From the NCBI GenBank assembly GCA_922989275.2, contig OV277874.1, forward strand, positions 17,782,154 to 17,846,153: a stretch of 64,000 bases of DNA, written 5' to 3'. A model generated the notes under the pieces. The model was not told where the DNA came from. It saw only the letters and a list, made by a program, of their open reading frames with translations, and did no database searches. The translations under genes were made by a program, and so were the position numbers. Source of the stretch: Gari tellinella. Taxonomy: Eukaryota; Mollusca; Bivalvia; Cardiida; Psammobiidae. This document shows positions 62,317 through 64,000 of the stretch, piece after piece. Position 1 is the first letter of the stretch; each line of letters opens with the position of its first letter.

Positions 62317-63990
62317 TAGCTGGTTTTGAGCTATTAGCCCGTGCAGCAGACTTATGAAGCTGCAACTCCCGATCAGCTTTGGCTACCTCCTTGATGAATC
62401 CACCAAAAAGCTGAGGGGAGGATAAAGGCGCAGACATCAAAGTCTCCTTAGAGGAGGCTACAGGCAGAGATGTTTTGCTGAGAAACGCATCTCTCCTGAC
62501 CCGAAGCATCTCGGCGGTGTTAGAGCAGGCTAACCCCGAAATGATGCGGGTAGAGCGGCTGACCTGGAAAGCCAGTCGTCTAAGAACCTCGGGGGAAGGA
62601 TTATCCTCCGAGGAGAGCTGAATTAAAGCAGCGGCGAACAGGTCGGCATTGGACGCAAGTCCCACCTGTTGTCTCTGCCTTAGTTCCCACCTGTCCAAGA
62701 AGGACATGGACAGGGGGACCGAAGAAGGCTGAGACAGACCCAACCTTGTTGGAAGAATCCAACTTGTTAAGCACTCCGGCAACGGTATGAGTTACCGGAA
62801 GTGCTAGCTTGGATGCCCGGGGAGACAGAACTCCCCGAGCGGAAAGAAGCTTCTCACCCGCAGACAAGGCCATCGGTACTGAGCAAGAAACAGGTCTGCT
62901 AAAGAGGTCCTCAGGGAGGATATCAAAGACATCCTCACAGGCCTTGTCGAAGGAGAGAATGGCCGGGTCGATCTCCCCATCGTCCTCAGTGACCGATTTA
63001 GAGTCGTCCTGAGAGCGATCAGTAACGGGAGAGAGCGGGCCCTCCAGAGGAGTAGGAGGAAAACTGCTTCCGGTAGGACCGGGAGCAGGAGGAGTTTCCA
63101 CTACCGGCACAGGGGCCGACGGCAGTGGAAGACCGGGTACCGGATATCCGGAAGGGATCCCGGCACCTGGACCCAACCTTGCTGAGAGGGAGGGTGCAGA
63201 GAAGGGAACGGGTCTCTAAGAGAAAGGGAGGGCCCGTTCCTAGATCTGGCTCTAGGAGGGGGCGTCGAGCGACTCCGGCTCCTGGAGGAAGACAGATCAG
63301 AACTGGACGAGGCAGAACTGGATCCAGAGAAGTGTTTCCAGTTCTTCCGCCGGTGGCGTTCCACCGCACGGGCCCTAGAGGAGCGGGAATGCCTAGAACG
63401 GACTTATCTAGTAGACCTAGATCTGTGCCGCCTTCGGCCCCTGTGAGAAACACAAGACTCCGAGTCAGAAGAGAGACCGGACCGGCTCTTATGATGGCCG
63501 GTGGCCGGACCGGCCCTTATGATGGCCGGTGGCCGGACCGACCACTGAAAGGTTGGTCGGTGGCCGGTGACAAAATGGATCCGGACCGACCAACAGGATG
63601 GTCGGTGCACGGTGCTCGATGGTCGGTGACCGGTGAGCGAGAACAGCCGGTCCGACCATGAGAATGGTCGGTGGCCGGTGCCCGGTGGTCGGACCGACCA
63701 CGAGATGACTGGCCGGTAGGAACGGCAGCAGTCAGGGGCTCCAAGGGCCGGTGGTCGGACCGACCACCGGGGTCCTGGTCGGTACCGACCACCGCACGAG
63801 GTGGGTGGTCGGAGACCTGGTCTGAAAGACCGGGGGAGCCAGGTGCAACCGAGGCTCGCCTGTCGGAGCAATAGTGGCTTTCGCCTAAGATTGGCGTGAC
63901 CCCTGGCAGAGGAGACTCTCGAGAAACGGAGCTATCTCGAGAGCCTCTGCGCTCCTTCCTAGATTTATATGACCGTCATCGTTCCAGCTT
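62108..63990 (-). pseudogene. Gag-like ORF of DIRS-like element, several frame changes
   Basis: Nucleocapsid-like protein upstream of RT. The most conserved stretch is in the frame 62782-62108: PSSVPLSMSFLDRWELRQRQ, NPSPEVLRRLAFQVSRSTRI, then a basic Ser/Lys/Pro-rich tail (SSAPNQSKRQKTKQSKPTNQ) suited to RNA binding. Just upstream the reading passes into the frame 63176-62601 (DDSKSVTEDDGEIDPAILSF, ALSAGEKLLSARGVLSPRA) by a frameshift near 62750, and near 63155 back to the first frame (Ser/Arg-rich SSSRSRSRSTPPPRARSRNG). A stop at about 63400 and further frame changes in the repeat at 63480-63800 follow. The N-terminal segment beyond 63800 (RRSYKSRKERRGSRDSS) looks coding. Start not defined. 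Confidence 0.75.
63480..63800. repeat. GC-rich degenerate minisatellite inside Gag region
   Basis: ATGGTCGGTGGCCGGT and CCGGACCGACCA variants recur about every 30-45 bp, several of them self-complementary (GGTCGGACCGACC). In the minus-strand frames they give repeats such as TGHRPS and WSVRPPA. Because the block is readable in all three frames, frame changes here would be tolerated. Its base composition is far more GC-rich than the rest of the window. Confidence 0.75.
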
Positions 63991-64000
63991 GGCCCAAATA

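Larger units (their letters stand above)
58632..64000 (-). mobile_element. DIRS-like tyrosine-recombinase retrotransposon, 5' end beyond window
   Basis: Reading on the minus strand the order is a Gag-like region (about 63990-62108), reverse transcriptase plus RNase H (to 60035), then tyrosine recombinase (to 59155) and a non-coding end with inverted repeats. This order, the use of a tyrosine recombinase instead of a DDE integrase, and the absence of direct LTRs are the hallmarks of the DIRS order. All three genes carry at least one frame break here, some of which could be single-base sequence errors. The upstream terminus is past 64000, so the terminal repeat pair and target site cannot be compared. 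Confidence 0.9.

Noticed and set aside
63125..63661. 178-residue plus-strand frame and other antisense frames across the DIRS region
   Set aside because: They run antisense to the Gag region through a GC-rich repeat with few stops; the minus strand carries the recognisable domains.

Overview
This is an AT-rich eukaryotic window built almost entirely of repeats and transposon remains. No intact host protein gene, rRNA, snRNA, canonical tRNA gene or CRISPR array can be supported. The repeat types (short hairpin-cored TIR elements, tRNA-derived SINEs, a DIRS-like retrotransposon, a multicopy uncharacterised invertebrate gene family) suggest an invertebrate metazoan. A bivalve mollusc is my best guess, from general familiarity only, and the species is not determinable here.

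Layout. 1-1115 (-): degraded copy of a repetitive protein-coding family, running off the left edge. 2851-3900 and 6005-6840: two tandem-repeat fields. 7.5-28.6 kb: dense clusters of short TIR elements (called A-I here), a 122-bp satellite (8699-10435), a 1.1-kb tandem duplication (21696-23897) and a direct-direct-inverted triplet (25254-26182). 29.3-33.2 kb: three copies of a dispersed ~300-bp repeat and a tRNA-like element. 33342-34273: a 0.93-kb TIR element. 35292-38416: a 3.1-kb fold-back of nested palindromes. 38.4-46.6 kb: more A-I elements and a nested palindrome pair (43.6-44.3 kb). 47107-49608: a 2.5-kb TIR element with subterminal repeats and two SINEs inside. 51.3-52.86 kb: a 127-bp satellite. 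53-55 kb: more A, F, C and B copies. 55.38-56.64 kb: a ~300-bp tandem repeat. 58632 to the right edge (-): a DIRS-like retrotransposon with Gag, RT/RNase H and tyrosine recombinase, all frame-damaged except a 656-codon RT/RNase H frame.

How the parts relate. The main pattern is modularity. Families with unrelated terminal inverted repeats (A: TACAGTGGAGAA; B: TTAACCCTTT with a distal AAGGGTTAA; D: TACAGTGCTCCCTCTC; some orphans) carry versions of the same central hairpin, GCAAACAG...CTGATCAGACGCCG / CGGCGTCTGATCAG...CTGTTTGC. A second hairpin (AAAGCAGGTTGAAAGTAAAG) is shared by family C and by family E, whose ends begin CAGTGAAACCCCTC. Two satellites are built from the ends of families A and D. 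Ten A copies are exactly 250 bp and look nearly identical, so family A probably moved recently; no transposase for any of these families is in the window. I estimated coordinates by reading; degenerate boundaries may be off by tens of bases.
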